From the NCBI RefSeq assembly GCF_002884495.1, contig NZ_KZ614145.1:2990423-3054422 (forward strand): a DNA stretch of 64,000 nt, given 5' to 3'. Positions 48,174 through 63,299 of this stretch are shown piece by piece (the first letter of the stretch is position 1; the number at the start of each line of letters is the position of its first letter). The notes under the pieces are model-generated. The model ran no database searches, was not told where the DNA came from, and saw nothing but the letters and a program-made list of their open reading frames with translations. Source of the stretch: Rummeliibacillus pycnus. GTDB taxonomy: Bacteria > Bacillota > Bacilli > Bacillales_A > Planococcaceae. Position numbers and translations under genes: made by a program.

Positions 48174-50255
48174 ATGACTAGAGAGTTCTCCCTTGAGAAT
48201 ACTCGTAATATTGGAATCATGGCTCACATTGATGCTGGTAAAACAACAACAACTGAGCGTATCCTTTATTACACTGGTAAGATTCATAAAATCGGTGAAA
48301 CTCACGAAGGTGCTTCTCAAATGGACTGGATGGAGCAAGAACAAGAACGTGGTATCACTATCACTTCTGCTGCTACAACAGCTCAATGGAAAGGTCACCG
48401 AGTTAACATCATTGACACACCAGGACACGTAGACTTCACTGTTGAAGTTGAACGTTCTCTTCGTGTACTTGATGGTGCTGTGACTGTTCTTGATGCACAA
48501 TCAGGAGTAGAACCACAAACTGAAACAGTATGGCGTCAAGCTACAACTTACGGCGTACCACGTATTGTATTCATCAACAAAATGGATAAAATCGGTGCTG
48601 ACTTCTTATATTCTGTAAAAACATTACATGAACGTCTAGAAGCTAATGCTCATCCAATCCAATTACCAATCGGTGCAGAAGATGAATTCCATGCAATCAT
48701 TGACCTTGTAGAAATGAACGCTACTTTCTACAAAGAAGGCGATGATGGTTCAAATGCAGAAGTTAAAGAAATTCCAGAAGAATATAAAGCACAAGCTGAA
48801 GAATATCATGAAAAATTGATTGAAGCTGTAGCTGAACTTGATGAAGATTTAATGGAAAAATACTTCGCTGGTGAAGAAATCACTAAAGAAGAACTTAAAG
48901 CTGCTATTCGTAAAGCAACTTTGAGCGTTGAATTCTACCCTGTAACTTGTGGTACTGCATTCAAAAACAAAGGTGTTCAATTAATGCTTGATGCAGTAAT
49001 TGATTACCTTCCAGCTCCAACAGACGTTGCTGCTATTAAAGGTACTTCTGTTGATGGCGAAGAAGAAATCGTACGTCACTCATCTGATGAAGAACCATTC
49101 TCAGCATTAGCATTCAAAGTTATGACTGACCCTTATGTTGGTAAATTAACTTTCTTCCGTGTGTACTCAGGTGTTCTTGAATCAGGTTCATACGTACAAA
49201 ACTCTACAAAAGGTAAACGTGAACGCGTAGGTCGTATCCTACAAATGCACGCTAATTCTCGTTCAGAAATTGAAAAAGTATATGCTGGGGACATTGCAGC
49301 TGCTGTAGGTCTTAAAGCTACTACTACTGGTGATACTCTATGTGACGAAAGTAACCTAGTTATTCTTGAATCAATGGAATTCCCTGAACCAGTTATTTCT
49401 CTTTCTGTAGAACCAAAATCTAAAGCTGACCAAGATAAAATGGGACAAGCTTTACAAAAACTACAAGAAGAAGACCCAACTTTCCGTGCTCACACTGACA
49501 CAGAAACTGGCCAAACAATCATCTCTGGTATGGGTGAACTTCACCTTGATATTATCGTTGACCGTATGAAACGTGAGTTCCACGTTGAAGCTAACGTAGG
49601 TGCTCCTCAAGTATCTTACCGTGAAACTTTCCGTACTGGTGCTCAAGTTGAAGGTAAATTTGTACGTCAATCAGGTGGTCGTGGTCAATACGGTCACGTT
49701 TGGATCGAGTTTGAACCAAACGAAGAAGGTAAAGGTTTCGAATTCGAAAATGCTATCGTTGGTGGTGTAGTTCCTCGTGAATACATTCCAGCTGTAGAAG
49801 CAGGTCTTCGTGATTCTTTACAAAATGGTGTCCTTGCTGGATTCCCATTAATCGATATTAAAGCGAAATTATTCGATGGTTCTTACCATGATGTCGATTC
49901 AAACGAAATGGCATTCAAAGTTGCTGCTTCAATGGCTCTTAAAAACGCGGTTTCTAAATGTAACCCAGTTCTATTAGAACCAATTATGAAAGTAGAAGTT
50001 GTAATGCCAGAAGAATACCTTGGTGATATCATGGGTAACATTACTTCTCGCCGTGGTCGCGTAGAAGGTATGGAAGCTCGCGGTAATGCTCAAGTTGTTC
50101 GTGCAATGGTTCCACTTGCTGAGATGTTTGGTTATGCAACAACTTTACGTTCAGCTACACAAGGTCGCGGTACATTCTCAATGGTATTTGACCATTATGA
50201 AGAAGTTCCAAAATCTATCGGTGAAGAAATCATTAAACAAAACAAAGGTGAATAA
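48174..50255 (+). CDS. fusA: Elongation factor G
   Basis: A 693-residue translocation GTPase. [13 protein letters not shown] (P-loop), DTPGHVDF and NKMD are the G motifs, and domains II-V follow with SYRETFR and [12 protein letters not shown]. It drives mRNA-tRNA movement. AAGGAG precedes the ATG. Confidence 0.97.
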   Translation: MTREFSLENTRNIGIMAHIDAGKTTTTERILYYTGKIHKIGETHEGASQMDWMEQEQERGITITSAATTAQWKGHRVNIIDTPGHVDFTVEVERSLRVLDGAVTVLDAQSGVEPQTETVWRQATTYGVPRIVFINKMDKIGADFLYSVKTLHERLEANAHPIQLPIGAEDEFHAIIDLVEMNATFYKEGDDGSNAEVKEIPEEYKAQAEEYHEKLIEAVAELDEDLMEKYFAGEEITKEELKAAIRKATLSVEFYPVTCGTAFKNKGVQLMLDAVIDYLPAPTDVAAIKGTSVDGEEEIVRHSSDEEPFSALAFKVMTDPYVGKLTFFRVYSGVLESGSYVQNSTKGKRERVGRILQMHANSRSEIEKVYAGDIAAAVGLKATTTGDTLCDESNLVILESMEFPEPVISLSVEPKSKADQDKMGQALQKLQEEDPTFRAHTDTETGQTIISGMGELHLDIIVDRMKREFHVEANVGAPQVSYRETFRTGAQVEGKFVRQSGGRGQYGHVWIEFEPNEEGKGFEFENAIVGGVVPREYIPAVEAGLRDSLQNGVLAGFPLIDIKAKLFDGSYHDVDSNEMAFKVAASMALKNAVSKCNPVLLEPIMKVEVVMPEEYLGDIMGNITSRRGRVEGMEARGNAQVVRAMVPLAEMFGYATTLRSATQGRGTFSMVFDHYEEVPKSIGEEIIKQNKGE

Positions 50256-50260
50256 TATTA

Positions 50261-50284
50261 ATTCAATTTTTTAATTGAATTTTA
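50261..50284 (+). terminator. Weak hairpin after fusA
   Basis: AATTCAATT, loop TTTT, AATTGAATTTT. The stem is all AT apart from one G-C pair; probably partial. Confidence 0.45.
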
Positions 50285-50323
50285 CCTATTTATCAAGTAT
50301 AAATAACATGTAAGCTATGTAAT

Positions 50324-50354
50324 CTTCAGGAAGTAGGGCCCTGCTATCCTGAGG
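50324..50354 (+). promoter_or_regulatory. Long leader hairpin before tuf
   Basis: CTTCAGGA-AGTAGGG folds on CCCTGCT-ATCCTGAGG with a GGGCCC centre: about 15 pairs with two G-U pairs and one bulge. It lacks a U-tract, so it is a leader structure rather than a terminator. No clear promoter lies between fusA and tuf. Confidence 0.6.
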
Positions 50355-50402
50355 TGCATAACTATAAACTAAAACTTAAATCCCTGAGGAGGCAATTTTA
50401 AA

Positions 50403-51590
50403 ATGGCTAAAGAAAAATTCGACCGTTCTAAAACACATGCTAACATTGGTACAATCGGACACGTTGACCATGGTAAAACTACTTTAACTGCTGCAATCGC
50501 AACAGTTCTTTCTAAAAAAATGGGTGGGGAAGCTAAATCATACGATCAAATCGATAACGCTCCTGAAGAAAAAGAACGCGGTATCACAATCAACACTTCT
50601 CACATCGAATATGAAACTGAAACTCGTCACTATGCTCACGTTGACTGCCCAGGACACGCTGACTATGTTAAAAACATGATCACTGGTGCTGCTCAAATGG
50701 ACGGCGGTATTTTAGTAGTATCTGCTGCTGATGGCCCAATGCCTCAAACTCGTGAACATATCCTATTATCTCGTCAAGTAGGTGTTCCTTACCTAGTAGT
50801 ATTCTTAAACAAATGCGATATGGTAGATGACGAAGAATTACTTGAATTAGTAGAAATGGAAGTTCGTGACTTACTTTCTGAATACGACTTCCCAGGCGAT
50901 GATGTTCCTGTAATCAAAGGTTCTGCTCTTAAAGCTCTTGAAGGCGAACCAGAATGGGAAGAAAAAATCATCGAATTAATGGATGCTGTAGATTCATACA
51001 TCCCAACTCCAGAACGTCAAACTGATAAACCATTCATGATGCCAGTCGAAGACGTATTCTCTATCACTGGTCGTGGTACAGTTGCTACTGGTCGTGTAGA
51101 ACGCGGTCAATTAAAAGTCGGCGATGTTGTTGATATCGTAGGTATCGCAGAAGAAACTAAACAAACAACTGTAACAGGCGTTGAAATGTTCCGTAAATTA
51201 TTAGACTACGCAGAAGCAGGCGATAACATCGGTGCTTTACTACGTGGTGTGGCTCGTGAAGATATCCAACGTGGTCAAGTATTAGCTAAACCAGGTTCAA
51301 TCACTCCACATACAACTTTCAAAGCTGAAGTTTATGTATTATCAAAAGAAGAAGGTGGCCGTCATACTCCATTCTTCTCTAACTACCGTCCACAATTCTA
51401 CTTCCGTACAACTGACGTTACTGGCGTAATCACTCTACCAGAAGGCGTAGAAATGGTAATGCCTGGCGATAACGTTGAAATGAACGTAGAACTTATTCAC
51501 CCAATCGCTATTGAAGAAGGTACTAAATTCTCAATCCGTGAAGGTGGCCGTACTGTAGGCGCTGGCGTTGTATCTTCAATCTCTAAATAA
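50403..51590 (+). CDS. tuf: Elongation factor Tu
   Basis: A 395-residue EF-Tu. [20 protein letters not shown] and NKCDMVDD are the GTPase motifs, and the C-terminal barrels end in [11 protein letters not shown]. It carries aminoacyl-tRNA to the ribosome. TGAGGAGG precedes the ATG. Last gene of the str operon. Confidence 0.98.
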   Translation: MAKEKFDRSKTHANIGTIGHVDHGKTTLTAAIATVLSKKMGGEAKSYDQIDNAPEEKERGITINTSHIEYETETRHYAHVDCPGHADYVKNMITGAAQMDGGILVVSAADGPMPQTREHILLSRQVGVPYLVVFLNKCDMVDDEELLELVEMEVRDLLSEYDFPGDDVPVIKGSALKALEGEPEWEEKIIELMDAVDSYIPTPERQTDKPFMMPVEDVFSITGRGTVATGRVERGQLKVGDVVDIVGIAEETKQTTVTGVEMFRKLLDYAEAGDNIGALLRGVAREDIQRGQVLAKPGSITPHTTFKAEVYVLSKEEGGRHTPFFSNYRPQFYFRTTDVTGVITLPEGVEMVMPGDNVEMNVELIHPIAIEEGTKFSIREGGRTVGAGVVSSISK

Positions 51591-51620
51591 TTTTAGTTTT
51601 TAAAGATCATTCGCTTTATG

Positions 51621-51656
51621 AAACCATCCCGAGTGCACACGGGATGGTTTTTTTAT
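51621..51656 (+). terminator. Intrinsic terminator of the str operon
   Basis: AAACCATCCCG, loop agtgcaca, CGGGATGGTTTTTTT. Confidence 0.92.
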
Positions 51657-51840
51657 TGGTTATAAGAAGTTTATGCATATATGAATTAAGATATTAATAT
51701 ATGCTATATAATTTTGTTCTATCATTTATTAATCGATTTAAGAATATAACTATATTTTGATTTAGAAGATCGTTTTTAAAACTTTTTATTTTCTAAGAAA
51801 CATAACCCCTGAAAAAATATAAAAAACATAAACAAAATAA

Positions 51841-51869
51841 TTGTCAAAGTGAATAATTTTTTATATACT
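51841..51869 (+). promoter_or_regulatory. Upstream promoter of the S10 operon
   Basis: TTGTCA (51841-51846), 17 bp, TATACT (51864-51869). The DNA before it (51657-51840) is AT-rich with no gene. Confidence 0.65.
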
Positions 51870-51943
51870 GTAAAGCGTGAAAAAAGCAGTAATAAGAAGA
51901 GTGGAGAAAATCTATAACATTGAAAAGAATTTCGTGAAATCTC

Positions 51944-51972
51944 TTGCTTATTTTTAATCTTTTATGTATAAT
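51944..51972 (+). promoter_or_regulatory. Main promoter of the S10 operon
   Basis: TTGCTT (51944-51949), 17 bp, TATAAT (51967-51972), just upstream of the GC-rich leader. Confidence 0.8.
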
Positions 51973-51977
51973 ATTGA

Positions 51978-52409
<432 letters not shown>

Positions 52410-52456
52410 TGGTAAAAAGTATAATAAAATCCCAAATATTTTAGGAGGTGTGACTA

Positions 52457-53086
52457 ATGACCAAAGGAATCTTAGGTAGAAAAATCGGTATGACGCAAGT
52501 TTTTGCTGAGAATGGTGATTTGATCCCTGTAACTGTTGTTGAAGCTGCTCCAAACGTAGTACTTCAAAAGAAAACAGCTGAAACAGATGGCTACGAAGCA
52601 ATCCAAATCGGTTTCGAAGATAAACGTGAAAAACTTTCAAACAAACCTGAAAAAGGACATGTAGCTAAAGCAAACACTACTCCTAAGCGCTTCATCCGCG
52701 AAATTCGCGATGTAAACTTAGCTGAGTACGAAGTTGGTCAAGAAGTCAAGGTTGAAATTTTCGCAGAAGGCGATGTAGTAGATGTAACAGGTGTTACTAA
52801 AGGTAAAGGTTTCCAAGGTGTTATCAAACGCCACGGACAATCTCGTGGTCCAATGGCCCACGGTTCTCGTTACCACCGTCGTCCTGGTTCAATGGGTCCA
52901 GTTGCTCCGAACCGCGTATTTAAACAAAAAAAATTACCTGGTCAAATGGGTGGCAACACAGTAACAATTCAAAACTTAACAATTGTTAAAGTTGATGCTG
53001 AACGTAACTTGCTACTTATTAAAGGTAATGTTCCTGGTTCTCGTAAAGCATTAGTAACAGTTAAATCTGCTATTAAAGCTAATTAA
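52457..53086 (+). CDS. rplC: 50S ribosomal protein L3
   Basis: A 209-residue L3: [16 protein letters not shown] at the N-terminus and [13 protein letters not shown] near the peptidyl-transferase loop. AGGAGGTG precedes the ATG. Confidence 0.97.
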   Translation: MTKGILGRKIGMTQVFAENGDLIPVTVVEAAPNVVLQKKTAETDGYEAIQIGFEDKREKLSNKPEKGHVAKANTTPKRFIREIRDVNLAEYEVGQEVKVEIFAEGDVVDVTGVTKGKGFQGVIKRHGQSRGPMAHGSRYHRRPGSMGPVAPNRVFKQKKLPGQMGGNTVTIQNLTIVKVDAERNLLLIKGNVPGSRKALVTVKSAIKAN

Positions 53087-53112
53087 TTTTCCGAAGAAAG
53101 GAGGAAACAGGA

Positions 53113-53736
53113 ATGACAAAAGTTAACGTACTTAGTCAAACAGGTTCTTCTGTAGGTGAAATCGAACTAAACGATGCGATCTTCGGAATTGAACCTAATC
53201 AATCAGTATTATTTGACGCTGTAATCGCTCAACGCGCTTCACTTCGTCAAGGTACACATAAAGTTAAAAACCGCTCTGAAGTTTCTGGTGGTGGTCGTAA
53301 ACCATGGCGTCAAAAAGGTACAGGTCGTGCTCGTCAAGGTTCTATCCGTTCTCCACAATGGCGTGGCGGTGGTACTGTATTCGGTCCTACACCTCGTAGC
53401 TACAGCTACAAACTTCCTAAAAAAGTTCGTCGCTTAGCTCTTAAATCAGCATTATCTTCAAAAGTTGCTGAAACAAACTTCGTAGTTTTGGATGCTCTAA
53501 AACTAGATGCACCAAAAACAAAAGATTTCGTAAAAGTTCTTACTGATCTTTCTATCGAATCTAAAGCATTATTCGTAACTGCTGATCTAGATGAAAACGT
53601 AGCATTATCTGCTCGTAACATCCCAGGTGTAACAGTTCTAACTGCTGCTGGAATCAACGTTCTTGATCTTGTAGGTCATGATAAAGTTGTATTCACTCAA
53701 GCTGCTGTACAACAAGTTGAGGAGGTGCTTGGTTAA
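53113..53736 (+). CDS. rplD: 50S ribosomal protein L4
   Basis: A 207-residue L4. The exit-tunnel loop has [22 protein letters not shown]. Its stop codon overlaps the rplW start by 1 nt. Confidence 0.97.
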   Translation: MTKVNVLSQTGSSVGEIELNDAIFGIEPNQSVLFDAVIAQRASLRQGTHKVKNRSEVSGGGRKPWRQKGTGRARQGSIRSPQWRGGGTVFGPTPRSYSYKLPKKVRRLALKSALSSKVAETNFVVLDALKLDAPKTKDFVKVLTDLSIESKALFVTADLDENVALSARNIPGVTVLTAAGINVLDLVGHDKVVFTQAAVQQVEEVLG

Positions 53737-54014
53737 TGGAAGCACGTGAAGTATTAAAACGTCCTGTCATTACTGAGCGTTCTTCAGAACAAATGGCAGA
53801 AAACAAATATACTTTTGAAGTTGACACTCGTGCCAACAAAACAGAAGTAAAAGACGCTGTTGAAGAAATCTTTGGCGTGAAAGTTGAAAAAGTCAACATC
53901 ATGAACTACAAAGGTAAATTCAAACGTGTCGGTAAATTCGGTGGTTACACAAACAAACGTCGTAAAGCAATCGTTAAATTAGCTGAAGGCGAAATCGAAT
54001 TATTCGAAATGTAA
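53736..54014 (+). CDS. rplW: 50S ribosomal protein L23
   Basis: A 92-residue L23, the docking site for trigger factor and SRP at the tunnel exit. It begins [28 protein letters not shown] lies inside the end of rplD. Confidence 0.96.
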   Translation: MEAREVLKRPVITERSSEQMAENKYTFEVDTRANKTEVKDAVEEIFGVKVEKVNIMNYKGKFKRVGKFGGYTNKRRKAIVKLAEGEIELFEM

Positions 54015-54051
54015 TCGTTCAATATGAACAATAAAGAAGGAGGGAACACAA

Positions 54052-54882
54052 ATGGCGATTAAAAAGTATAAGCCTACCTCAAATGGTCGTCGTAATATGA
54101 CATCATCTGACTTTGCTGAGATTACTACTAACAAACCTGAAAAATCATTGTTAGAATCTACAAAACGCAAAGCTGGTCGTAATAACCAAGGTAAAATCAC
54201 TGTTCGTCATAATGGTGGTGGCCACAAACGTCAATACCGTGTCATCGATTTCAAACGTTTGAAAGATGGCATTCCAGGACGCGTTGCTACTATCGAGTAT
54301 GATCCAAACCGATCTGCAAACATCGCATTAATTAACTATGCTGATGGTGAAAAACGTTACATCCTAGCACCAAAAGGTCTAGAAGTTGGAATGACAATTG
54401 TATCTGGTCCAGAAGTTGATATTAAAGTAGGTAACGCTCTACCACTATCAAACATCCCAATGGGTACAACAATCCACAATATTGAAATGAAACCTGGTAA
54501 AGGTGGTCAACTAGTACGTTCTGCTGGTACATCTGCTCAAATTCTAGGTAAAGAAGATAAATACGTAATCGTTCGTCTTCAATCAGGCGAAGTTCGTATG
54601 ATTCTAGGTACATGCCGCGCTACTATCGGTGAAGTTGGTAACGAACAACACGAACTAATTCACCTTGGTAAAGCTGGTCGTACTCGTTGGTTAGGCAAAC
54701 GCCCAACTGTTCGTGGTTCTGTAATGAACCCTAACGATCACCCACACGGTGGTGGTGAAGGTAAAGCTCCTGTAGGACGTAAATCACCAATGACTCCATG
54801 GGGTAAACCAGCACTTGGTTACAAAACTCGTAACAAGAAAAACAAATCCGACAAACTTATCATTCGTCGTCGTAAAAAATAA
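54052..54882 (+). CDS. rplB: 50S ribosomal protein L2
   Basis: A 276-residue L2. The C-terminal [21 protein letters not shown] contains the conserved histidine near the peptidyl-transferase centre. AAGGAGGG precedes the ATG. Confidence 0.97.
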   Translation: MAIKKYKPTSNGRRNMTSSDFAEITTNKPEKSLLESTKRKAGRNNQGKITVRHNGGGHKRQYRVIDFKRLKDGIPGRVATIEYDPNRSANIALINYADGEKRYILAPKGLEVGMTIVSGPEVDIKVGNALPLSNIPMGTTIHNIEMKPGKGGQLVRSAGTSAQILGKEDKYVIVRLQSGEVRMILGTCRATIGEVGNEQHELIHLGKAGRTRWLGKRPTVRGSVMNPNDHPHGGGEGKAPVGRKSPMTPWGKPALGYKTRNKKNKSDKLIIRRRKK

Positions 54883-54942
54883 TGTGATTAGACTACGGTT
54901 CAATGAGAGAACCGTGGTGAAATCACGGAGGGAGGTTCCAAA

Positions 54943-55224
54943 ATGGGTCGTAGCTTGAAAAAAGGACCTTTTGTTGATGAACACTTAATGAAAAAAGTGG
55001 AAGCTCAACAAGATTCAGAAAAAAAACAAGTGATCAAAACTTGGTCTCGCCGCTCTACAATCTTCCCGAACTTTATCGGTTTAACAATCGCTGTATATGA
55101 TGGACGTAAACACGTGCCTGTATACGTGACTGAAGATATGGTAGGTCATAAACTAGGCGAATTTGCACCAACTCGTACTTTTAAAGGACATGGTGCAGAT
55201 GATAAGAAAACTTCAGTACGCTAA
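54943..55224 (+). CDS. rpsS: 30S ribosomal protein S19
   Basis: A 93-residue S19: [17 protein letters not shown] at the start, and [12 protein letters not shown] at the end. GGAGGG precedes the ATG. A short stem (CTACGGTTC/GAACCGTGG) lies in the 60-nt spacer upstream. Confidence 0.96.
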   Translation: MGRSLKKGPFVDEHLMKKVEAQQDSEKKQVIKTWSRRSTIFPNFIGLTIAVYDGRKHVPVYVTEDMVGHKLGEFAPTRTFKGHGADDKKTSVR

Positions 55225-55245
55225 TTTGAGGGGAGGTAAATCCTG

Positions 55246-55590
55246 ATGCAACAAGCTAAAGCTATTGCTCGCACAGTTCGAATTGCTCCTCGTAAAGTCC
55301 GCTTAGTAGTTGATTTAATTCGAGGCAAGCAAGTTGGCGAAGCAGTTGCAATTTTACGCCATACTCCAAGAGCAGCATCTCCTGTAGTAGAAAAAGTGTT
55401 AAAATCTGCAGTCGCTAACGCTGAACACAATTATGATTTAGACGTTAACAACTTAGTAATTTCAGAAGTATTCGTTGACGAAGGTCCAACATTAAAACGT
55501 TTCCGTCCACGTGCTCAAGGACGTGCAAGCGCAATTAACAAACGTACAAGCCACATTACAATCGTGGTATCTGAGAAGAAGGAGGGATAA
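55246..55590 (+). CDS. rplV: 50S ribosomal protein L22
   Basis: A 114-residue L22, whose hairpin lines the exit tunnel: [18 protein letters not shown] is the conserved loop. AGGGGAGG precedes the ATG. It ends 3 nt before rpsC. Confidence 0.96.
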   Translation: MQQAKAIARTVRIAPRKVRLVVDLIRGKQVGEAVAILRHTPRAASPVVEKVLKSAVANAEHNYDLDVNNLVISEVFVDEGPTLKRFRPRAQGRASAINKRTSHITIVVSEKKEG

Positions 55591-55593
55591 TAC

Positions 55594-56250
55594 GTGGGAC
55601 AAAAAGTACATCCAATAGGATTACGTGTCGGTGTCATTCGTGACTGGGAATCTAGATGGTACGCAGAAAAAGACTATGCTACATTACTTCACGAAGACAT
55701 TAAAGTTCGTAAATTCATCGAAACTAGTTTAAAAGAAGCATCGGTTTCTAAAGTTGAAATCGAACGTGCTGCAAATAAAATCAACATTACAATTAGCACT
55801 GCGAAACCAGGTATGGTTATCGGTAAAGGCGGTACTGAAGTTGAATCACTTCGTAAAAACCTTAACGAAATGACTGGTAAACGTGTACACATCAACATCG
55901 TTGAAATTAAACGTGCTGATCTTGATGCAAAATTGGTAGCTGAAAACATCGCTCGCCAATTAGAAAACCGTGTATCATTCCGTCGTGCACAAAAACAAGC
56001 AATTCAACGCACAATTCGTGCAGGTGCTCAAGGTATTAAAACTCAAGTATCTGGTCGTCTAGGTGGCGCTGATATCGCTCGTGCTGAACACTACAGTGAA
56101 GGAACTGTTCCGCTTCATACTCTTCGTGCTGACATTGATTATGCTCATGCTGAAGCTGACACTACTTATGGTAAATTAGGTGTTAAAGTATGGATCTATC
56201 GCGGTGAAGTCCTTCCAGTTAAGAAGAACTCTGTGGAAGGAGGCAAATAA
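55594..56250 (+). CDS. rpsC: 30S ribosomal protein S3
   Basis: A 218-residue S3 with a KH domain ([15 protein letters not shown]). The start is GTG behind AAGGAGG, which lies within rplV. It helps form the mRNA entry channel. Confidence 0.97.
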   Translation: MGQKVHPIGLRVGVIRDWESRWYAEKDYATLLHEDIKVRKFIETSLKEASVSKVEIERAANKINITISTAKPGMVIGKGGTEVESLRKNLNEMTGKRVHINIVEIKRADLDAKLVAENIARQLENRVSFRRAQKQAIQRTIRAGAQGIKTQVSGRLGGADIARAEHYSEGTVPLHTLRADIDYAHAEADTTYGKLGVKVWIYRGEVLPVKKNSVEGGK

Positions 56251-56251
56251 T

Positions 56252-56876
<625 letters not shown>

Positions 56877-56896
56877 TAAAGAGGAGGTTTGCAAGC

Positions 56897-57160
56897 ATGA
56901 CTGAGCGTAACCAACGCAAAGTTTACACAGGCCGAGTAGTTTCAGATAAAATGGACAAAACAGTCACTGTTATGGTTGAAACTTACAAAAAGCATTCGCT
57001 ATATGGTAAACGTGTAAAATACTCTAAAAAGTTCAAAGCGCATGATGAAAACAACGAAGCTAAAGTTGGAGATATCGTACGCATTATGGAAACTCGTCCG
57101 CTATCAGCTACTAAACGCTTCCGTTTAGTTGAAGTTGTAGAAAAAGCGGTTATTATCTAA
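56897..57160 (+). CDS. rpsQ: 30S ribosomal protein S17
   Basis: An 87-residue S17 of OB fold: [19 protein letters not shown] at the start and [20 protein letters not shown] at the end. GAGGAGG precedes the ATG. Confidence 0.96.
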   Translation: MTERNQRKVYTGRVVSDKMDKTVTVMVETYKKHSLYGKRVKYSKKFKAHDENNEAKVGDIVRIMETRPLSATKRFRLVEVVEKAVII

Positions 57161-57200
57161 TAAAATTCGGAACAACATAGTCCGAAGGGAGGTAACCTAA

Positions 57201-57569
57201 GTGATTCAACAAGAAAGTCGTTTGAAAGTTGCCGACAACTCAGGTGCAAAAGAAGTATTAACAATTAAAGTACTTGGTGGTTCTGGACGTAAAACAGCTA
57301 ACATTGGTGATGTGATCGTTTGTACAGTTAAGAAAGCAACACCAGGTGGCGTTGTCAAGAAGGGCGATGTAGTTAAAGCTGTTATCGTTCGTACAAAAAG
57401 CGGTGTTCGTCGCAAAGACGGTACTTACATCAAATTTGATGAAAACGCATGTGTAATCATTAAAGATGATAAATCACCACGCGGAACACGTATTTTCGGA
57501 CCAGTTGCACGTGAATTACGTGACAATAGCTTCATGAAGATCGTTTCATTAGCTCCGGAAGTTCTTTAA
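57201..57569 (+). CDS. rplN: 50S ribosomal protein L14
   Basis: A 122-residue L14: [19 protein letters not shown] at the start and GPVARELRD near the end. The start is GTG behind AGGGAGG. First gene of the classical spc set. Confidence 0.97.
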   Translation: MIQQESRLKVADNSGAKEVLTIKVLGGSGRKTANIGDVIVCTVKKATPGGVVKKGDVVKAVIVRTKSGVRRKDGTYIKFDENACVIIKDDKSPRGTRIFGPVARELRDNSFMKIVSLAPEVL

Positions 57570-57604
57570 TTACATGAAAGTGCCAATCAAGGAGGTGCGA
57601 CAGA

Positions 57605-57916
57605 ATGCATGTTAAAAAAGGCGACAAAGTAATGGTTATTACAGGAAAAGATAAAGGTAAAACAGGTGTGATCCTAGCTGCTTTTCCTAAAAAAGACCGT
57701 GTGTTAGTTGAAGGTGTTAACATTGTTAAAAAACACGTGAAACCAAACCAACTTAATCCACAAGGTGGAATTGTCAGCCAAGAGGCAGCAATTCACGTTT
57801 CGAACGTAATGCTAATTGATCCTAAATCTGGCGAGCCGACTCGCGTAGGTTATAAAGAGGAAAATGGCAAAAAAGTTCGTGTAGCAAAAAAATCAGGTGC
57901 AGTAATCGATAAATAA
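57605..57916 (+). CDS. rplX: 50S ribosomal protein L24
   Basis: A 103-residue L24 with a KOW motif ([20 protein letters not shown]). AAGGAGGTG precedes the ATG. An assembly initiator of the 50S subunit. Confidence 0.96.
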   Translation: MHVKKGDKVMVITGKDKGKTGVILAAFPKKDRVLVEGVNIVKKHVKPNQLNPQGGIVSQEAAIHVSNVMLIDPKSGEPTRVGYKEENGKKVRVAKKSGAVIDK

Positions 57917-57942
57917 GTTTAAAAGAGAAGGGAGGTACAAAC

Positions 57943-58482
57943 ATGAACCGCCTAAAAGAAAAATATGAAAACGAAGTTTCTAAAGCTCTTATGAGCAAAT
58001 TCGAATACACTTCAACTATGCAAGTACCAAAAGTTGAAAAAGTCGTTATCAATATGGGTGTTGGTGACGCAGTTCAAAACTCTAAAGTTCTTGATGCAGC
58101 TGTAGAAGAATTAACATTAATCACTGGTCAAAAACCAGTTATTACAAAAGCTAAAAAATCAATCGCTGGTTTCCGTCTTCGTGAAGGTATGCCAATCGGT
58201 GCAAAAGTTACATTACGTGGTGAACGTATGTATGACTTCTTGGACAAATTAATTTCTATTTCTCTTCCACGTGTACGTGACTTCCACGGTGTTTCTAAAA
58301 AAGCATTTGATGGTCGCGGTAACTATACTCTTGGTGTAAAAGAACAATTAATTTTCCCTGAAATCGACTATGATAAAGTTTCAAAAGTACGCGGTATGGA
58401 TATCGTTATCGTTACTACTGCGAACTCTGATGAAGAAGCTCGCGAGTTGTTAACACAATTCGGTATGCCATTCCAAAAATAA
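57943..58482 (+). CDS. rplE: 50S ribosomal protein L5
   Basis: A 179-residue L5, binding 5S r[19 protein letters not shown] and [28 protein letters not shown] precedes the ATG. Confidence 0.97.
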   Translation: MNRLKEKYENEVSKALMSKFEYTSTMQVPKVEKVVINMGVGDAVQNSKVLDAAVEELTLITGQKPVITKAKKSIAGFRLREGMPIGAKVTLRGERMYDFLDKLISISLPRVRDFHGVSKKAFDGRGNYTLGVKEQLIFPEIDYDKVSKVRGMDIVIVTTANSDEEARELLTQFGMPFQK

Positions 58483-58487
58483 TATAG

Positions 58488-58685
<198 letters not shown>

Positions 58686-58715
58686 TCCCCTAATTTGGGA
58701 AGGAGGTAAATTGTA

Positions 58716-59114
58716 ATGACTATGACAGATCCAATTGCAGATATGCTTACACGCATTCGTAATGCTAACATGGTCCGTCACGAAAAATTAGAGCTTCCAG
58801 CTTCTAATATTAAAAAAGAAATCGCTGAAATTCTTAAGCGTGAAGGTTTCATTCGTGACGTTGAATATGTTGAAGATGACAAACAAGGTATTATCCGTAT
58901 CTTCTTAAAATACGGTCAAAATAACGAACGTGTTATTACAGGTTTAAAACGTATTTCTAAACCAGGTCTACGCGTTTACGCTAAAACTAATGAAGTACCT
59001 AAAGTGTTGAACGGTCTAGGTATCGCTTTAGTATCAACTTCACAAGGTTTATTAACAGACAAAGAAGCTCGCGCTAAAAAAGTTGGCGGCGAAGTTCTAG
59101 CATACGTTTGGTAA
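58716..59114 (+). CDS. rpsH: 30S ribosomal protein S8
   Basis: A 132-residue S8: [18 protein letters not shown], and the C-terminal [13 protein letters not shown] is the rRNA-binding segment. AAGGAGG precedes the ATG. Confidence 0.97.
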   Translation: MTMTDPIADMLTRIRNANMVRHEKLELPASNIKKEIAEILKREGFIRDVEYVEDDKQGIIRIFLKYGQNNERVITGLKRISKPGLRVYAKTNEVPKVLNGLGIALVSTSQGLLTDKEARAKKVGGEVLAYVW

Positions 59115-59146
59115 TTAGCAACAAAAGAATGGAGGTGCAACATTAA

Positions 59147-59686
59147 ATGTCTCGTATAGGTAAAAAGCCAATCGAGGTGCCTGCAGGTGTTACTGTATCA
59201 ATTGATGCTGATAACGTAGCAACTGTAAAAGGACCAAAAGGCGAATTAGTTCGTGCTTTAAATAAAGATATTAAAATCGAACAAGAAGGTAATGTGATCT
59301 CTTTAACACGTCCTTCTGAATCTAAAGAACATCGTACAAACCACGGTACAACTCGTGCGTTACTAGCTAACATGGTAACAGGTGTATCTGAAGGATTCGC
59401 TAAATCTTTAGAATTAGTTGGGGTTGGTTATCGTGCTCAATTACAAGGTAAAAAACTTGTATTGAACGTTGGTTACTCTCACCCAGTTGAATTCACACCA
59501 GAAGATGGATTAGAAATCGAAGTACCATCTAACACTAAAGTGGTAGTTAAAGGTATTTCTAAAGAAAAAGTTGGAGCTCTTGCTTCAAACATCCGTGACG
59601 TACGTCCACCAGAACCTTATAAAGGTAAAGGGATCCGTTACGAAGGCGAATATGTTCGCCGTAAAGAAGGTAAAACAGGTAAATAA
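59147..59686 (+). CDS. rplF: 50S ribosomal protein L6
   Basis: A 179-residue L6: [16 protein letters not shown], and the C-terminal [16 protein letters not shown] is the signature. GGAGGTG precedes the ATG. Confidence 0.97.
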   Translation: MSRIGKKPIEVPAGVTVSIDADNVATVKGPKGELVRALNKDIKIEQEGNVISLTRPSESKEHRTNHGTTRALLANMVTGVSEGFAKSLELVGVGYRAQLQGKKLVLNVGYSHPVEFTPEDGLEIEVPSNTKVVVKGISKEKVGALASNIRDVRPPEPYKGKGIRYEGEYVRRKEGKTGK

Positions 59687-59719
59687 TGCTGCCTAAGCAT
59701 TAGAAAGGAGTGACCCTTT

Positions 59720-60079
59720 GTGATTACGAAACAAGATAAAAATCAAGTTCGTAAAAAACGTCATGCTCGCGTACGTGCTAAAATTTCAGGTACAACACAA
59801 CGTCCACGTTTAAATGTTTACCGTTCAAATAAACACATCTACGCTCAAATTATTGACGATACTCAAGGCGTAACACTTGCTTCAGCTTCAACTATGGATA
59901 AAGATTTTGAAGGTACTGCAAGCAATGTGGAAGCTGCTACAAAAATTGGTGAAACAATCGCTAAACGTGCTGCGGAAAAAAACATCAAAGCTGTTGTATT
60001 TGACCGCGGTGGTTACTTATATCATGGACGCGTAAAAGCTTTAGCTGAAGCTGCTCGCGAAAACGGTTTAGAATTTTAA
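59720..60079 (+). CDS. rplR: 50S ribosomal protein L18
   Basis: A 119-residue L18 that binds 5S r[25 protein letters not shown] (as separate strands) and the C-terminal [21 protein letters not shown]. The start is GTG behind AAAGGAG. Confidence 0.96.
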   Translation: MITKQDKNQVRKKRHARVRAKISGTTQRPRLNVYRSNKHIYAQIIDDTQGVTLASASTMDKDFEGTASNVEAATKIGETIAKRAAEKNIKAVVFDRGGYLYHGRVKALAEAARENGLEF

Positions 60080-60100
60080 TAAGAAGGAGGTACACTTTTC

Positions 60101-60604
60101 ATGGGTCTTAATATTGACGCAAACAATCTAGAACTTGAAGAACGCGTTGTTACTATCAACCGCGTTGCTAAAGTTGTAAAAGGTGGACGTCGTTTCCGCT
60201 TTACTGCATTAGTTGTAGTTGGAGATCGTAATGGCCATGTAGGTTTTGGTACAGGTAAAGCTCAAGAAGTACCTGATGCTATTCGTAAAGCTGTTGAAGA
60301 TGCGAAGAAAAACCTAATTGAAGTTCCACGTGTAGGTGGTACTACACCTCACTTAGTAATTGGTAACTTTGGTGCAGGTCATATCATGATTAAACCTGCT
60401 GCTCCTGGTACAGGTGTTATCGCTGGTGGTCCAGTACGTGCCGTACTTGAACTTGCTGGTATTACTGATATTCTTTCTAAATCTTTAGGTTCAAACACAC
60501 CAATTAACATGGTACGTGCAACTATTAAAGGTTTATCTGAACTAAAACAAGCTGCAGAAGTTGCAAAACTTCGTGGTAAATCAGTAGAAGAATTACTAGG
60601 TTAA
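60101..60604 (+). CDS. rpsE: 30S ribosomal protein S5
   Basis: A 167-residue S5: [18 protein letters not shown] is the double-stranded RNA-binding part including the spectinomycin loop, and [14 protein letters not shown] follows. AAGGAGG precedes the ATG. Confidence 0.97.
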   Translation: MGLNIDANNLELEERVVTINRVAKVVKGGRRFRFTALVVVGDRNGHVGFGTGKAQEVPDAIRKAVEDAKKNLIEVPRVGGTTPHLVIGNFGAGHIMIKPAAPGTGVIAGGPVRAVLELAGITDILSKSLGSNTPINMVRATIKGLSELKQAAEVAKLRGKSVEELLG

Positions 60605-60618
60605 GGGAGGGAAATAAC

Positions 60619-60801
60619 ATGTCAAATAAACTAGAAATTACCCTCACTAAAAGTTTAATTGGAGCTAAACCAGCTCAACGTAAAACTATCGAAGCATTAG
60701 GCTTACGTAAATTACATCAAACTGTTGAACACAATGACAACGAAGCTATTCGCGGTGCGATTACTAAAGTTGCTCATTTAGTGACAGTTACTGAAAAATA
60801 A
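60619..60801 (+). CDS. rpmD: 50S ribosomal protein L30
   Basis: A 60-residue L30: [20 protein letters not shown] and [27 protein letters not shown] precedes the ATG. Confidence 0.96.
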   Translation: MSNKLEITLTKSLIGAKPAQRKTIEALGLRKLHQTVEHNDNEAIRGAITKVAHLVTVTEK

Positions 60802-60833
60802 TTTTAAATTTAATAACAAGGAGGTGCCATCTA

Positions 60834-61273
60834 ATGAAACTTCATGAGTTAGAACCAGCTGCTGGTTCACGTAAAGAACGTAACCGTGTAGGTCGTGGTA
60901 TTGCCACAGGTAACGGTAAAACTTCTGGTAGAGGTCAAAAAGGTCAAAAATCACGTTCAGGCGGCGGTGTACGCCCTGGATTTGAAGGTGGTCAAAACCC
61001 AATCTTCCGTCGTTTACCAAAACGTGGATTCACTAACATTAACCGCAAAGAATACGCTATCGTAAATCTTGACGCGTTAAATCGTTTTGAAGAAGGCACA
61101 GAAGTTACACCAGCTTTACTTGTTGAAACTGGCGTTGTGGGTAAAGAAAAAGCAGGTATCAAAGTTCTAGGTAATGGATCACTTGATAAAAAGCTTACTG
61201 TTAAAGCTCATAAATTCTCTGCGTCTGCACAAGCAGCAATTGAAAATGCCGGCGGAAACATTGAGGTGATTTA

Positions 61274-61274
<1 letters not shown>
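60834..61274 (+). CDS. rplO: 50S ribosomal protein L15
   Basis: A 146-residue L15: a glycine- and arginine-rich N-terminus ([20 protein letters not shown]) and the [17 protein letters not shown] motif. Its stop overlaps secY by 1 nt. Confidence 0.97.
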
Positions 61275-63279
<2,005 letters not shown>

Positions 63280-63299
63280 TACCCGATTAAGGGCGCAGA

